Origin: Candidatus Obscuribacterales bacterium
GTDB taxonomy: Bacteria > Cyanobacteriota > Vampirovibrionia > Obscuribacterales > Obscuribacteraceae
Assembly: GCA_021732085.1 (NCBI GenBank)
Contig: JAKFVQ010000005.1
Span: forward strand, 83,822 to 147,821
Length of the DNA: 64,000 nt
Direction: 5' to 3'
Shown: positions 41,475 to 51,600 of the stretch, one piece after another
Position numbering within the stretch: position 1 is the first letter of the stretch
Layout of the letters: each line of letters opens with the position of its first letter
Notes under the pieces: generated by a model
Database searches by the model: none
Told to the model about the DNA's origin: nothing
What the model saw: the letters and a program-made list of their open reading frames with translations, nothing else
Translations under genes and position numbers: made by a program

Positions 41475-41696
41475 GTGTGGTTGGTAAAAGGATCATGTGC
41501 TTCCAGCCGATTGAACTATACCAACTCGGACTGTACAGACTGTGTCGCGGCAATCATCTTTATTGTTTTGCCGATTGCAATGTCCCTCATTCTGTTCGTG
41601 CGACAGCAGGTGGATACGGCTGTCGAAAACGTCATACGGGAATGTCGAATCGAGCCGTACTTCCGTTACATCAACGATAGCCGGGCGGAATGCTGA
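41475..41696 (+). CDS. Possible small membrane protein
   Basis: A 73-residue frame starting with GTG, preceded by AAGG at 6 bases. The central helix CVAAIIFIVLPIAMSLILFV (about residues 23-42) is a good membrane segment, followed by VRQQVDTAVENVIREC. An overlapping reading from 41468 in another frame lacks such a helix. No family recognised. It fills part of the 500-base gap between the SNF2 gene and the next gene; the rest shows nothing else. Confidence 0.4.
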   Translation: MWLVKGSCASSRLNYTNSDCTDCVAAIIFIVLPIAMSLILFVRQQVDTAVENVIRECRIEPYFRYINDSRAEC

Positions 41697-41899
41697 TGCG
41701 TACACGCACCCGCTTTCCGCGATCGGCGTGTCTTGTCGCCTTGTCAGGAGGCTGCTTGGCCTTCTCTTTGATCAGATCCATTTAAAGTAACGACCTGTCG
41801 CTGACCCAAATATGCCCAGAGCTAGCCACCTTAAGAATCTATCCTTCAATCATGGAAGTTGAGTTGTTCTCAGCCAGGGCTATAGAAGAGGTTTGGACG

Positions 41900-42235
41900 A
41901 TGAAGGATCTAATGGAACTCTACGGAGAAGAGCGGGTCGCTGAGATTCGCAGCTTTCGGCGCGCTCAAAATCTGGAGGAGATTCAGTTGTTGCGCAAATG
42001 CTCCTCGAAACGATCGATTCGGCCGATTTGGGATGTGCTCGGAGTCGCGATCGCAGAAGGCGTATCCGACCTTCTCTTGATACTGATGCCTCCTGCGGCT
42101 AAGAAAAGTATGTGTAAGTATTATGGACACGTGCTCGATCATACAGCTTGGTCCAAGCCAGGTCTTCCAAGATGCACCGAGTGTCGTGCCGTGATAAAAG
42201 GCGCCGAGAGTTTGCGCAAGGCAGTAGCCTGTTGA
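41900..42235 (+). CDS. Hypothetical protein with C-terminal CxxC
   Basis: A 111-residue protein. A membrane-associated or buried helix lies in the middle (about residues 45-65), and the C-terminal 30 residues hold KPGLPRCTECRAVIKG, a CxxC that could bind zinc. The ATG at 41900 has AGAGG at 8 bases, better than the ATG at 41852. No family recognised. It is followed by another zinc-ribbon-bearing gene, also of unknown function. Confidence 0.55.
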   Translation: MKDLMELYGEERVAEIRSFRRAQNLEEIQLLRKCSSKRSIRPIWDVLGVAIAEGVSDLLLILMPPAAKKSMCKYYGHVLDHTAWSKPGLPRCTECRAVIKGAESLRKAVAC

Positions 42236-42298
42236 CCAGCTTGCAAAATGCGAACATCATGGAATCATCAAAGAGAATTGCTGTTATGCTTTATCTAG

Positions 42299-43081
42299 AT
42301 GAACGCGCCGAACCTGAACATATCCGCTCATTGCAACAATTGCAAAACGTCGACAAAGCATTATGGTGGCACGTCGATGATCTCCGCTTGCAAGCGGTGC
42401 GGGTTGCTTAACGCGATTGCGATTCCGTCCATGAAGAACATGATTATGAGTGTTCGCGAATTCAATCCAGAACCATTGCGAATGGTCGTTGCCTATGCAG
42501 TTCAGGATCTTTCATTGTTCGAGCCGCGAAGACCTTTCAGCCGGGAGCCTGAACGAGTCGATGTCTTGCAGTCATTGAGACAATGTATTTTGAAGAACAC
42601 GGGCGACTGGTATGCAGCGTACGATTTCTATTACACGAGTTTTGCGTACTCTAAAATTCCAGAATCGATGTTTACTCCAGATGCGAAAAAAAATCCACGC
42701 GAGCAAGTCAGCGCTTTAGCCGGAAACATCATGTTTTTGCTTGAGAGCATCAACACATTTTTCTTTGAAGTATTTTTGTTGTTCGAAGAACTTCCAATTC
42801 ACTGCGCAAAGAATAAAGATGGATTGCGCAAGACTATCGAAAAACTGGTCACGTTCGTTGAGGCAAAATCGGTTCCTGAATTATGCAATAACGATGACTG
42901 GTACTTGATGGCGGGCATCGTGCTCAACTGGTACCTGGAGCGTCTTTCGATGACACAGACCTATGAGTTAGAGAAAGCAATAAACTCGCTTCGATCTCAA
43001 AATGCTTTCTATCTTCCGAAGTCTCAAAGGAAACAGATCATCGACGAAATTACTTTAGCGTTTCAAGAAGAGCTAACTTAG
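42299..43081 (+). CDS. Hypothetical protein with N-terminal zinc ribbon
   Basis: A 260-residue soluble protein. An N-terminal CNNC (about residues 12-15) and CKRC (about 31-34) separated by 15 residues form a likely zinc ribbon. The rest is a largely helical domain with many aromatic residues. No ribosome site is clear before the ATG. No family recognised. It follows the CxxC protein in the same direction, and a hairpin follows its stop. Confidence 0.6.
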   Translation: MNAPNLNISAHCNNCKTSTKHYGGTSMISACKRCGLLNAIAIPSMKNMIMSVREFNPEPLRMVVAYAVQDLSLFEPRRPFSREPERVDVLQSLRQCILKNTGDWYAAYDFYYTSFAYSKIPESMFTPDAKKNPREQVSALAGNIMFLLESINTFFFEVFLLFEELPIHCAKNKDGLRKTIEKLVTFVEAKSVPELCNNDDWYLMAGIVLNWYLERLSMTQTYELEKAINSLRSQNAFYLPKSQRKQIIDEITLAFQEELT

Positions 43082-43129
43082 TGGCAAGATTTTCCGCGCG
43101 AAGGTAAGAGCACGAGCTTTTAAAAAAGT

Positions 43130-43167
43130 GAACAGGCTGCTCGGAGGGACGGAATTGCAGCCTGTTC
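43130..43167 (+). terminator. Hairpin after zinc-ribbon protein gene
   Basis: GAACAGGCTGC and GCAGCCTGTTC form a perfect 11-bp stem around a 16-base loop, 48 bases past the stop. A second palindrome AAGGTG-GT-CACCTT (43168-43181) follows. There is no T-run, so termination is likely but not certain. The remainder of this 433-base gap holds only the degenerate repeat at its right end. Confidence 0.5.
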
Positions 43168-43432
43168 AAGGTGGTCACCTTGGGTGAAATATTTACTCGT
43201 TCTTGAGCTATAGGTAATGGTAGTGCGTGAACATTAAGGCACTGCTCAGTCGATGTTAAAGAAAGTGATTCTCAACGTAAAAAACTTTCGCAAGATCTCA
43301 GCCCAAAGTCCGTAATGAACCAATTGGTAAGAGTTGCCAGGTCGGGTGCAAAGCGAATTCCACTTGATTACATCTGAATAGGTGTTGAATCGAAGTGGGC
43401 TAAAGATTATGCAGCAGCCATATAAGCCGGCA

Positions 43433-43516
43433 GGATGCCCGCGCTCCCATTCTCAACCACATCAGGTTGCTGGATGTCCGGGCTCCCCTTCGCAACCGGA
43501 TGCCCGCGCTCCCATT
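43433..43516. repeat. Three degenerate GGATGCCCGCGCTCCCA repeats
   Basis: GGATGCCCGCGCTCCCATT occurs at 43433 and 43498, with a variant GGATGTCCGGGCTCCCCTT at 43472. The third copy runs into the stop codon of the TPR gene. The copies are GC-rich and spaced 39 and 26 bases apart. Confidence 0.6.
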
Positions 43517-45011
43517 AAACGGGTGTGTGTTCCATATGCTTTAGGAGGGTCTCGATGCGAGATGCTAATTCTTGGTCCTTTGGATCGAATTTATTTTGTT
43601 TGTATTCCAGGGCTCGCTGATAGAGTGGACGCGCAAGTGCATATTCGCCGGTTTCCAGATGGCAGTTCGCCAAGCCGATTAAGTTGTCCGTCAGCTCATC
43701 GTCTGGGGTTTCTGGGTGCTTTTCGCAAATCTCCAGTGCTCTACGATAAACTGGCTTTGCATCACTGAACTTATCTTGTAGTTGGAAACAGTAGGCAAGC
43801 CCAGTCAACTTCGCCGCTAGATCAAGTTGTTCACCAATGCGGCGTTCAACTATGTCCACCGCCCGTTTGTAGAGCGGCACCGCTTCTTCATATCGCTTCT
43901 GAAATGAATAACAGTTCGCCAGGTTGAAAATCGAATCCGAGACCGCGAAGTGATCATCGCCCAAAAGCTTTTCCGTTATGTTGCTCGCACGCGCGAAATA
44001 CTGCTCCGCTTCGCGGAACTGCTCTTGTTCGCTATGGCAGACCGCTAACTGTGTGAGCACGGTTGCGATGTCATCGTGATCGCGTCCGTAGCAATTTTCG
44101 TAAATGCCTAATGCTTGTTGGTAAAGTGATAGCGCGCCATCGAACTTTCTTTGTGTTCGCAAGCAGGTCGCTAGCCCTGCAACCGCATCCGCGTAGTCGA
44201 TCGATTCGTATGAGCCCAACTTCTTCATTAGTTTGAGCGAGCCCTTGAATGTCTCCTCCGCTTCATCGAATCTACTTTGCGACAGCAATGACGCAGCCAG
44301 CTCCGTCATGCATCGCCCGACTTCGATGCTATCCTCACCCGAAAGTTTGCTGTGCAGTGGCAGCACCTTTCGCAGGTTGGCCTCAGCGTCTTGATATTCT
44401 GACTTTCTGTTCCAAACGATTGCCTGGCATGTTAACGCATCGGCAATTTCGAAAGTTCGATCTGCGCTCGATTTCTCGAAGATCGCAAGACTCTTTTCGA
44501 GCAGAGGTTCAGCCTCACCAAATCTGCAGCTCATGATCAAGGTTCGAGCATAAATCAACATGCACTCGGCTGTCTCATCAAGACTCTTCTCACCGATTTG
44601 TTGATACAACTCCAGTGCCTTCTTCGCCGGATCCTCAACCTCCTCTGGCTTTCCCGCTTCATATAAACAGCTTGCTAGTTCCTTGTATGCAAACGCCGTG
44701 TCCTCTATTCCTGTCGAGGGCTGCTTTTCGCGCAACTCTACAGCTTGCCGAAGCAAGTTCTCCGCATCTGTAAAACGTTCTTGCGCCCGCAGGCATGCGC
44801 CCTGGCAAACGAGTGTGGAGAATAATCGCGGGTCGTGTTTTTTTCCTCGCTCAGCAAGATCTGCCAGCGCTGCGGAAAACAACTCCTCGGCTTCTTTAAA
44901 TTGTCCGTTCTGAAACGCGAGGCAAGCCGCCTCAAAGTTATCGTTCCAGGAATCCCTTCCTTTGACAGCAGACCAGAGTTTTTTCAGCCAATTCATCTGC
45001 TGATCCGTCAT
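43515..45011 (-). CDS. Kinesin-light-chain-type TPR protein
   Basis: A 498-residue soluble protein made almost wholly of about ten TPR repeats of about 42 residues, the kinesin-light-chain spacing. Recognisable units include FEAACLAFQNGQFKEAEELF (about 28) and AVSDSIFNLANCYSFQKRY (about 355). No signal peptide or membrane segment. Likely a scaffold. It starts 51 bases after the unknown gene at 45063-45719 on the same strand, so they may be co-transcribed. Confidence 0.85.
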   Translation of the reverse strand: MTDQQMNWLKKLWSAVKGRDSWNDNFEAACLAFQNGQFKEAEELFSAALADLAERGKKHDPRLFSTLVCQGACLRAQERFTDAENLLRQAVELREKQPSTGIEDTAFAYKELASCLYEAGKPEEVEDPAKKALELYQQIGEKSLDETAECMLIYARTLIMSCRFGEAEPLLEKSLAIFEKSSADRTFEIADALTCQAIVWNRKSEYQDAEANLRKVLPLHSKLSGEDSIEVGRCMTELAASLLSQSRFDEAEETFKGSLKLMKKLGSYESIDYADAVAGLATCLRTQRKFDGALSLYQQALGIYENCYGRDHDDIATVLTQLAVCHSEQEQFREAEQYFARASNITEKLLGDDHFAVSDSIFNLANCYSFQKRYEEAVPLYKRAVDIVERRIGEQLDLAAKLTGLAYCFQLQDKFSDAKPVYRRALEICEKHPETPDDELTDNLIGLANCHLETGEYALARPLYQRALEYKQNKFDPKDQELASRIETLLKHMEHTPV

Positions 45012-45062
45012 TGCGTGCTGTGTCCCTACGCTCCGAAAGCTTGCTGCCCGCCTTCGGTTTTA

Positions 45063-45719
45063 TCAGTAATAAAGGTTGCCCCAAACGGATTCCAGCTCAT
45101 TCATTTGTTTTTGTACCAGTTCTAATTCTTTCTTGTTGTTGAGGCAATAAGCTTGCCAGTAAAGCTCCCACCATTTGCTATGAGCTTCGTCTTTTCCTTT
45201 TTTCGATTCTTCTTTTAGGACATCCTGACCGACAAGCATCGGTTTCATGTAGCAGGCGCCGTTGTCACAGTCGCCGCCATCAAAGTCCGTTGGTTTTATG
45301 AATGCACCCTTCTGTTCCCACATCCGTTTGATAACGCCGTGAGTCTTTGGATAAAGCTTTGTAATTTCGATCTCATTGATATCGTCATCGCGCCGGCAGC
45401 GATCCGGGATGAATTCCAGATAGCCGTATTCGGGCAGCAAGTTTCTGATTTCCTGAATCTTTCGATCGGAATCATATATTGCAATTCGCCCAGGGAAACT
45501 TGTGATAAGCCGATCGAAAAGTGCCTGATGCAATCGTCGCCAGAGTTGGCGTGTAAGTTTGAATTCGTTGGTGTCTGAAAATGCTAGTGCAAAAGAAAGG
45601 GTCTTTACTGACTTGTTCAACAAAAAGAGATTGGCGACTTCTTCACCGCTCTCTATTTTTTGATAGTACCGATATGCCTCATCCAGGGCTGTCCGCTCTC
45701 GCCGTTCTGTTCTGCCCAT
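45063..45719 (-). CDS. Hypothetical soluble protein
   Basis: A 218-residue soluble protein with no recognised domain. It has an acidic DDDINEIEI patch and a Cys-bearing stretch (GGDCDNGACYMKP). The ATG at 45719 has AGGAG at 8 bases, so the longer reading from 45791 is rejected. It precedes the TPR gene on the same strand. Confidence 0.65.
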   Translation of the reverse strand: MGRTERRERTALDEAYRYYQKIESGEEVANLFLLNKSVKTLSFALAFSDTNEFKLTRQLWRRLHQALFDRLITSFPGRIAIYDSDRKIQEIRNLLPEYGYLEFIPDRCRRDDDINEIEITKLYPKTHGVIKRMWEQKGAFIKPTDFDGGDCDNGACYMKPMLVGQDVLKEESKKGKDEAHSKWWELYWQAYCLNNKKELELVQKQMNELESVWGNLYY

Positions 45720-45860
45720 GATCAAATCTCCTGGCTTCCGGTGCGATCTTTGCAGTCTTAATATGCCCAGTTCAGGCAATATTGATCGCATTTTCGGGAT
45801 TAATGCCAGAAAGTCGCCGGAAAGTGTACAGGCGATATATGTGTTCTATGGGTCAGGTAC

Positions 45861-46430
45861 CTAGGTGCTAGAGCCTGCCAGTTCATAGCGACCGGCTGCT
45901 TTTTCCCACAAGCCTGAAGCTTTCAAGATTAGCTCTGTTGCGTCGCGAACTGCACCTTCGCCTCCATTATGCTCGGTTATGAAATGAGCCGCTTGTTTGA
46001 CCTCGCTGCGCGCATTGTTAACTGCAACCGCCAGCCCAGCCCGATTCAGTAGCGGCAAATCCGGCAAATCGTCCCCAATATAAGCCACTTGATCGGGCGT
46101 CACTCCAGCGTCCTTGAGAATCTCCTCCCAGGCTGCAACTTTATCCAGATTTCCCTGATAGACATAGCGCATGTGAAGTATGCGTGCTCTTTCCACTGTC
46201 GCCGGTGATGTTCGGCCACTAATAACTCCCGTCAGGATTCCAGCGAAATGGCAAAGGTATAGCCCTAACCCGTCGTGCGAATGAAATCCCTTGAATTCGA
46301 CCATCTTGTTTTCCGAGTCTGGAAAATAAAATAACTTACCGTCGGTCAAGACTCCGTCAACGTCCATGAGGAGGACTTTGATCTTCGCTGCGCGGGCAAG
46401 TAATTCGGGCGATAAAATCGACGTGCTCAT
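45861..46430 (-). CDS. kdsC: KdsC-like HAD phosphatase
   Basis: A 189-residue HAD IIIA phosphatase of the KdsC type, which removes phosphate from 3-deoxy-D-manno-octulosonate 8-phosphate in Kdo/LPS synthesis. Motif I is DVDGVLTDG (23-31). Motif II Ser-Gly is in GVISGRTS, the conserved Lys follows in YQGNLDKVAAW, and motif III is GDDLPDLPLL. Length and motifs match KdsC, which supports an LPS-bearing outer membrane. Other HAD IIIA phosphatases with a close sequence exist, so the sugar is inferred. Confidence 0.88.
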   Translation of the reverse strand: MSTSILSPELLARAAKIKVLLMDVDGVLTDGKLFYFPDSENKMVEFKGFHSHDGLGLYLCHFAGILTGVISGRTSPATVERARILHMRYVYQGNLDKVAAWEEILKDAGVTPDQVAYIGDDLPDLPLLNRAGLAVAVNNARSEVKQAAHFITEHNGGEGAVRDATELILKASGLWEKAAGRYELAGSST

Positions 46431-46541
46431 ATTAAAACCTTGTTTTTGATACGGGATTCGCTTTGGATCTCGCGAAATATACCAGAGAATTGCTCGTCCT
46501 GCTATTCTTTGGACTGCGTTTGTCCCATCTTGTTAGTACAC

Positions 46542-48539
46542 GTGAAAATCTTTCAAGTCCTTGACGTTGAGAACCTGAATGCCGCTGAGCCGGAGGCGGG
46601 CATCCGCCAGTTCGAGCTGAAAGGCAAGCCGACCCGAATAAAGTGCGATCTGGCAATAATCGGAGGCGGTACCGGCGCAGTCGCTGCAGCCATAACTGCC
46701 TGCAACAGTGGGCTTGACGTTTGCCTTGTCGAAGAGACTTCATGGCTTGGCGGACAAATGACAGCCCAGGGAGTATCTGCGCTTGACGAAAATTACCTGG
46801 TTGAAACAACTGGTTCGACAAGAACATATCAGCAACTTCGAGAGGATATACGCAATCATTATCGCAGCCTTGGTGGCAAGGATGGTGGCGCCAGATTTGA
46901 ACCGCATATTGATCCCGGCAATTGCTGGGTGAGCCGGCTGGCTTTCGAGCCGAAGGTTGCAATAAAAGTAATTTCGAAGATGCTTCAACCTTTCATAGAT
47001 TCCGGGCGCCTGAGGATATTTTTGCGCTCGGCAGCTGTTGAGTTGAAACTAAAGGACAGAAAAATCCGAACAGTGCGATGCGTTGATGTGGATAGCGGCA
47101 AGTTTTTCGACTTGAATTGCCTTTTCTGTATTGATGCTACCGAACTTGGTGATCTATTTCCGCTAGCTGGAATGAAATTCCGAAGCGGTGCCGAATCCCG
47201 GGCAGAAACTGGCGAGGCGCATGCTCCCGAAACTGCAAATCCGGATAACGTTCAAGACTTCACCTATCCGTTTGTAGTTGAGTTTCGCGACGGGCAGAGT
47301 CATAAAATTCCCAAGCCGCCACATTATGACCAGTTCAGAGCTGCGGGGCAATTTTCCTTTCTGGGATATCGCATGTTCGAGAACAGCAGCAAGCAAACAA
47401 GCCGTGGCGAGACTCTTGAGCTGCTGCCCTTTTGGGAGTATCGGCGATTAATAGCACGTACTAATTTTCCATCTGATGTCTTTCCCTTTGATATCGCAAT
47501 GATCAATTGGGAAAGTCATGATTTGCGTGGCGAGAATATTGTCGTTCCGGATCTTTCGTTGCGAGCGAAGCGCCTTGCCTTGGGTAAAAATCTAAGTCTC
47601 GGATTTCTGTACTGGCTTCAGAATGAAGTCGAGCGTGACGACGGTGGCAGAGGCTACCCTGAATTAAAATTGCGTCCTGATATTTTGGGTACTGCGGACG
47701 GTCTATCAAAGTATCCGTACATAAGAGAATGCAGGCGAATAATTCCGCTTAAAACAGTTGTGGAAAGTGATCTTACTGCCGCAGACAATAAGGGCGCCCG
47801 GGCAAAGAGCTGTTCTGATTCATTAGGAATAGGACTTTACCCAATCGACATCCACGGTCGTCAAGATGTGCCAGGCGTCGGGCAATCGACAAAGCCTTTC
47901 CAGATTCCAGCATCATGTCTGGTGCAAGAAGAGGTTCGCAATCTTCTGCCAGCTGCGAAAAACATCGGCGTTACGCACATAACAAACGGCGCCTACCGTC
48001 TCCATCCAATCGAATGGGCAATTGGTGAAGCGGTAGGATTTTACGCGGCAGAAGTGCTGCGCCGAAAAACCGATATAGTGCGATGCTACCGAAATAAAAA
48101 CGCTTTACGGCAGATCCAGCGTAGGCTCCTCGAATTCGGCGCACCGATTATCTGGTTTGATGACCTGAGCCCGGAAGACGAAGCTTTTGTGTCCGCTCAA
48201 TGGGTGTCATTGCTCGCTTTTATGCCTTTAGCTCAGGAGCATCTACACTTTCGTCCGGACGATTTTCTGGCAAGGAAAGAATTTGCGTTCGCGATCAGCA
48301 AGCTCCTGAGATTTAAGGACTCCGCCGAGCTTTGGTCAAAGTCTGATAATGGACAGGCAGAAGACGCTGCGTTGACCCAGGCAGACCTGGCAAAGCTTAG
48401 CAACAAAGCGTTGATTCCCGAAAAATTGCGCCAACAGTTGTTCGACCTCTTTGGCGAGTCCACCTTCAGCTCGGATGTACGCTGCATTACACGCCGAAAC
48501 TTCGCCATCTGGTTAGCGTCGCAGCTTAAGCAATCCTAG
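46542..48539 (+). CDS. FAD-dependent oxidoreductase
   Basis: A 665-residue FAD oxidoreductase (PF12831-type, xanthan-lyase-related group). The dinucleotide-binding motif is IIGGGTGAVAAA (39-50), followed by VCLVEETSWLGGQMTAQGVS, a strong feature of this group. Later come IDATELGDLFPLAG and a C-terminal GITN-like AKNIGVTHITNGAYRLHP. No heme motif or signal peptide is seen. Substrate unknown. The start is uncertain: GTG 46542 gives the best fit to the fold, and TTG 46440 or 46530 would add residues of poor quality. It is divergent from kdsC. Confidence 0.85.
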   Translation: MKIFQVLDVENLNAAEPEAGIRQFELKGKPTRIKCDLAIIGGGTGAVAAAITACNSGLDVCLVEETSWLGGQMTAQGVSALDENYLVETTGSTRTYQQLREDIRNHYRSLGGKDGGARFEPHIDPGNCWVSRLAFEPKVAIKVISKMLQPFIDSGRLRIFLRSAAVELKLKDRKIRTVRCVDVDSGKFFDLNCLFCIDATELGDLFPLAGMKFRSGAESRAETGEAHAPETANPDNVQDFTYPFVVEFRDGQSHKIPKPPHYDQFRAAGQFSFLGYRMFENSSKQTSRGETLELLPFWEYRRLIARTNFPSDVFPFDIAMINWESHDLRGENIVVPDLSLRAKRLALGKNLSLGFLYWLQNEVERDDGGRGYPELKLRPDILGTADGLSKYPYIRECRRIIPLKTVVESDLTAADNKGARAKSCSDSLGIGLYPIDIHGRQDVPGVGQSTKPFQIPASCLVQEEVRNLLPAAKNIGVTHITNGAYRLHPIEWAIGEAVGFYAAEVLRRKTDIVRCYRNKNALRQIQRRLLEFGAPIIWFDDLSPEDEAFVSAQWVSLLAFMPLAQEHLHFRPDDFLARKEFAFAISKLLRFKDSAELWSKSDNGQAEDAALTQADLAKLSNKALIPEKLRQQLFDLFGESTFSSDVRCITRRNFAIWLASQLKQS

Positions 48540-48584
48540 TCGGCGCCGGGATGAAGAATTCATACAAATCGCCCGGCAGGGTAT

Positions 48585-48599
48585 GGGCGCGTTGCGCCC
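48585..48599 (+). terminator. Small GC-rich hairpin
   Basis: GGGCGC-GTT-GCGCCC, 45 bases after the FAD gene stop and just before the kinase gene. No T-run follows, so it is a possible weak terminator. Confidence 0.3.
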
Positions 48600-48633
48600 T
48601 GGGTAGAACTTAATAGAGTCTCCGGTCGTGGAA

Positions 48634-51600
48634 ATGAGCGATCAACAAATACAAGGCACCACTGACGCCGAAAAGGTGCTCGGTTCTGATCTCCTGGTCG
48701 GAACTGTTTTTGAGTCGCGTTTTGAAGTCCACTCCATTCTTGGGTCCGGCGGTTCGGCAACAGCCTACAAGGCAACCGATGTCCATCTGTTGCGACCTGT
48801 GGCGCTAAAGATCATCCACGCCTTCTTACTCTCTCAAGAAAAGGCGATCGAGCGATTCATGCGCGAAGCGAAAACTTGCACGCTGCTAGATCATAGGAAC
48901 ATCGCGAAAGTCTATATAAGTGGTGTCGCATCTGATGGCAGGCCTTACATGGTTATGGATTTGCTTGACGGCAAGACGCTCTCGCAAATCATAAAAGAAG
49001 GAGGTCCGTTAGATTTAGAACGGTTTTTTCTCTTGTTCAGGCAATTAATCGGTGCTTTGTCTTATGCACATTCGCAAAAAGTTATACATCGCGACCTCAA
49101 GCCAAGCAACATTGTAATTGTTGATAGCAATGGGCAAGAGGAAGCAATTCTCGTTGATTTTGGTATTGCCAAAATAATAGACCAAGAAACTGGACAAAGC
49201 TCAACTCAAACCGGTGCCCTTTTGGGAAGCACCGCTTACATGAGCCCAGAGCAGTGTATAGGTGGTCACATTGACGAGCGCACAGACATTTATTCATTTG
49301 GATGCGTAATGATCGAAGCCCTAACCGGCAAAGCACCTTACGAAGGTGACAGCGCGTTCGATGTTATGTATAAGCATTTGAATGAATCACTTGGGCATTT
49401 GAGTTTCCTTAAAGAAATGCCGGAAGCCGTTGGCGCAATGATTGGCAAGTGTCTTCAGAAAAAGCCTGAGCTGCGCTACCAATCAATGGATGAACTAAAG
49501 GCGGATTTCGACAAATGCGCGCTGCTTGATACGAGCCAGCGTCGCTGGAAGTCCGGTGAGAGTCCTGCAAACAGTAACATGCGTCAATATCTGATCTTCG
49601 GACTCCCAATCCTATTTGTAATTGTCGCTGCCGGTAATTACCTCTACTGGAGCCAGAATTCAGCAGTCAACAAAGACAAAGACAAGAATCTGCTTGCCGC
49701 TGTTGCTTTGAAGAAAAAGGGTAAGGCACAGGAAGCGGCCAAGGACGTGGTGCCCCGCCGCAACCTTCCACTTTTGTTGGACAAGTTGGGTCAGTACCCT
49801 GACGATAACGATAAGATTGCTATTCTCAATAATTGGCTCAAGAAGTGGGATTCAGCACCAGCCTCAGAGGAGCAACCGTTTGAAAGGGCAGATGTACGTT
49901 TTCACTTAGGCCGGCAGTACATACGAACCCATCAGTACGAGAAGGCCGGCTCGATTTTGGAAGAGGCAGTGAATATTGATAGGGGTCGCCCAGACATCGA
50001 GCCTAACAAACCGTTATCTCTTGCCGAAACTTATCGATATCGAATGCGACCAAAGGAGGCAATAACCCTGCTTGAGTCAACCAGAAAGCGGTACGGAGAG
50101 GATTTTGAGCGCGAACGTTATTACAGTCTGTGCTCTAAGTACTACGGGCTGGAAGCTGATTGTTGGATGGATCTTGGCGATTTTGAGAAGGCCAACGCTG
50201 CCTATGAAAAAGCCTGCAAAATCGGCGACCGCGATAAGGGTGGGCTGCGGGCGTATCAGGATGGCTATCGCAATCAGCGGATTACATGTCTATTGCGTCT
50301 TGGAAGGCGCGATCAAATTGCACCGCTTGTCTATCACGAGTACATGCAGTCTTGCTATGAGGAACAAAGCCCAGTCAATGTTTACATACGAGCCGTGGAA
50401 TTTTGTTCTGCCAACGGGGCAAAGGATCTGGCTTTGCGCTTTTTGAAAGATGCAGAGGGCTATAGTCGTTCGCACAACAATGAGAAGTTGGATATCGTCA
50501 ATACCTGGTACGCGCAAATTCAAGCTCTTTCTCAAGACGCCGAAACACGGATGAATAATGCCATTGCAGTATCTAATAAGGCGCAAGACTTCTACTCCAA
50601 AGTTGCAGCCCTTAATTCCGCCGCCATGATTATCTATCCTCATAATCGTGAGAAAGGCAAGGCCCTCACAGATCGCTGCATGCATCTCTTGAAACAACAT
50701 CTAACCGTGGAACCCGATTTCTTCTGGAAAAACTCAAATCCAAATTATGTTGGCATAGTTGGGTATAGATGTGACGTGCTGGATAGCCTCGGTCTTTATG
50801 GCAAAGCCTTGGAAGAATGTCAGTTCTGGATTAACAACTGCTATGGACATCCTTGTGAGAATCTGGTTGGTTTGTACGAGACTGAAGCGAAAGCTTACCA
50901 ATTCGGTAATCGATTTGACGATGCCCTTGCCAGCAATAAGAAAGCCCTGGACCTCCTGCAGGGCGATCAAAGCGTTCAAGCTGAAATTGCAAAGAATGCT
51001 GTGACGTTCCTGCACTTTCGTATCGCCAATGCGCTTTCGACAAGGGCTAATTTACTGAACGCGCAAACACGCTGGAGTGAATCTGAAAAGTGTATAAGAA
51101 GTGCGCTGCAGGTGCTGGAGGTTGACCCGTTTGCTGCTCAAAACAAGTCCTCTTTGTATGGGCAGCTCGGCGGCGTGCTGGAGCAAGAGAAGAAATATCA
51201 AGAAGCAGATGATGCATTCAAAAAAATGCTTTCGTGGATCAACTTTGGTGGGCGGCTGCCTGGCAACAATACTGCATTCGAGATCAGGTTATATACCGCC
51301 TATTTGATCCGGCAAAAAAGATTTGTTGAGGCTGATCAGATGGCGCGACTGGCCCTCAAGCACGCTCGTGACGGTAATCCCGATGCAGCCGACGCTCCTG
51401 TCTTTCGCGCCTTTTGGCTTGATTTGGGCACGAACAGTGTTCACCTTAACATGCTCGATGAGGCTATGAGTTACTATCAGAAGATCTATGAAAGTAGTTT
51501 GAAGTACAAACAACTTGATCATTTGTACCGCGGTTCATTAAGTGGTATCGCGGATGTGCACTGTCGTAAAGAGCATTTCGATAAAGCAATTGAACCCCTC

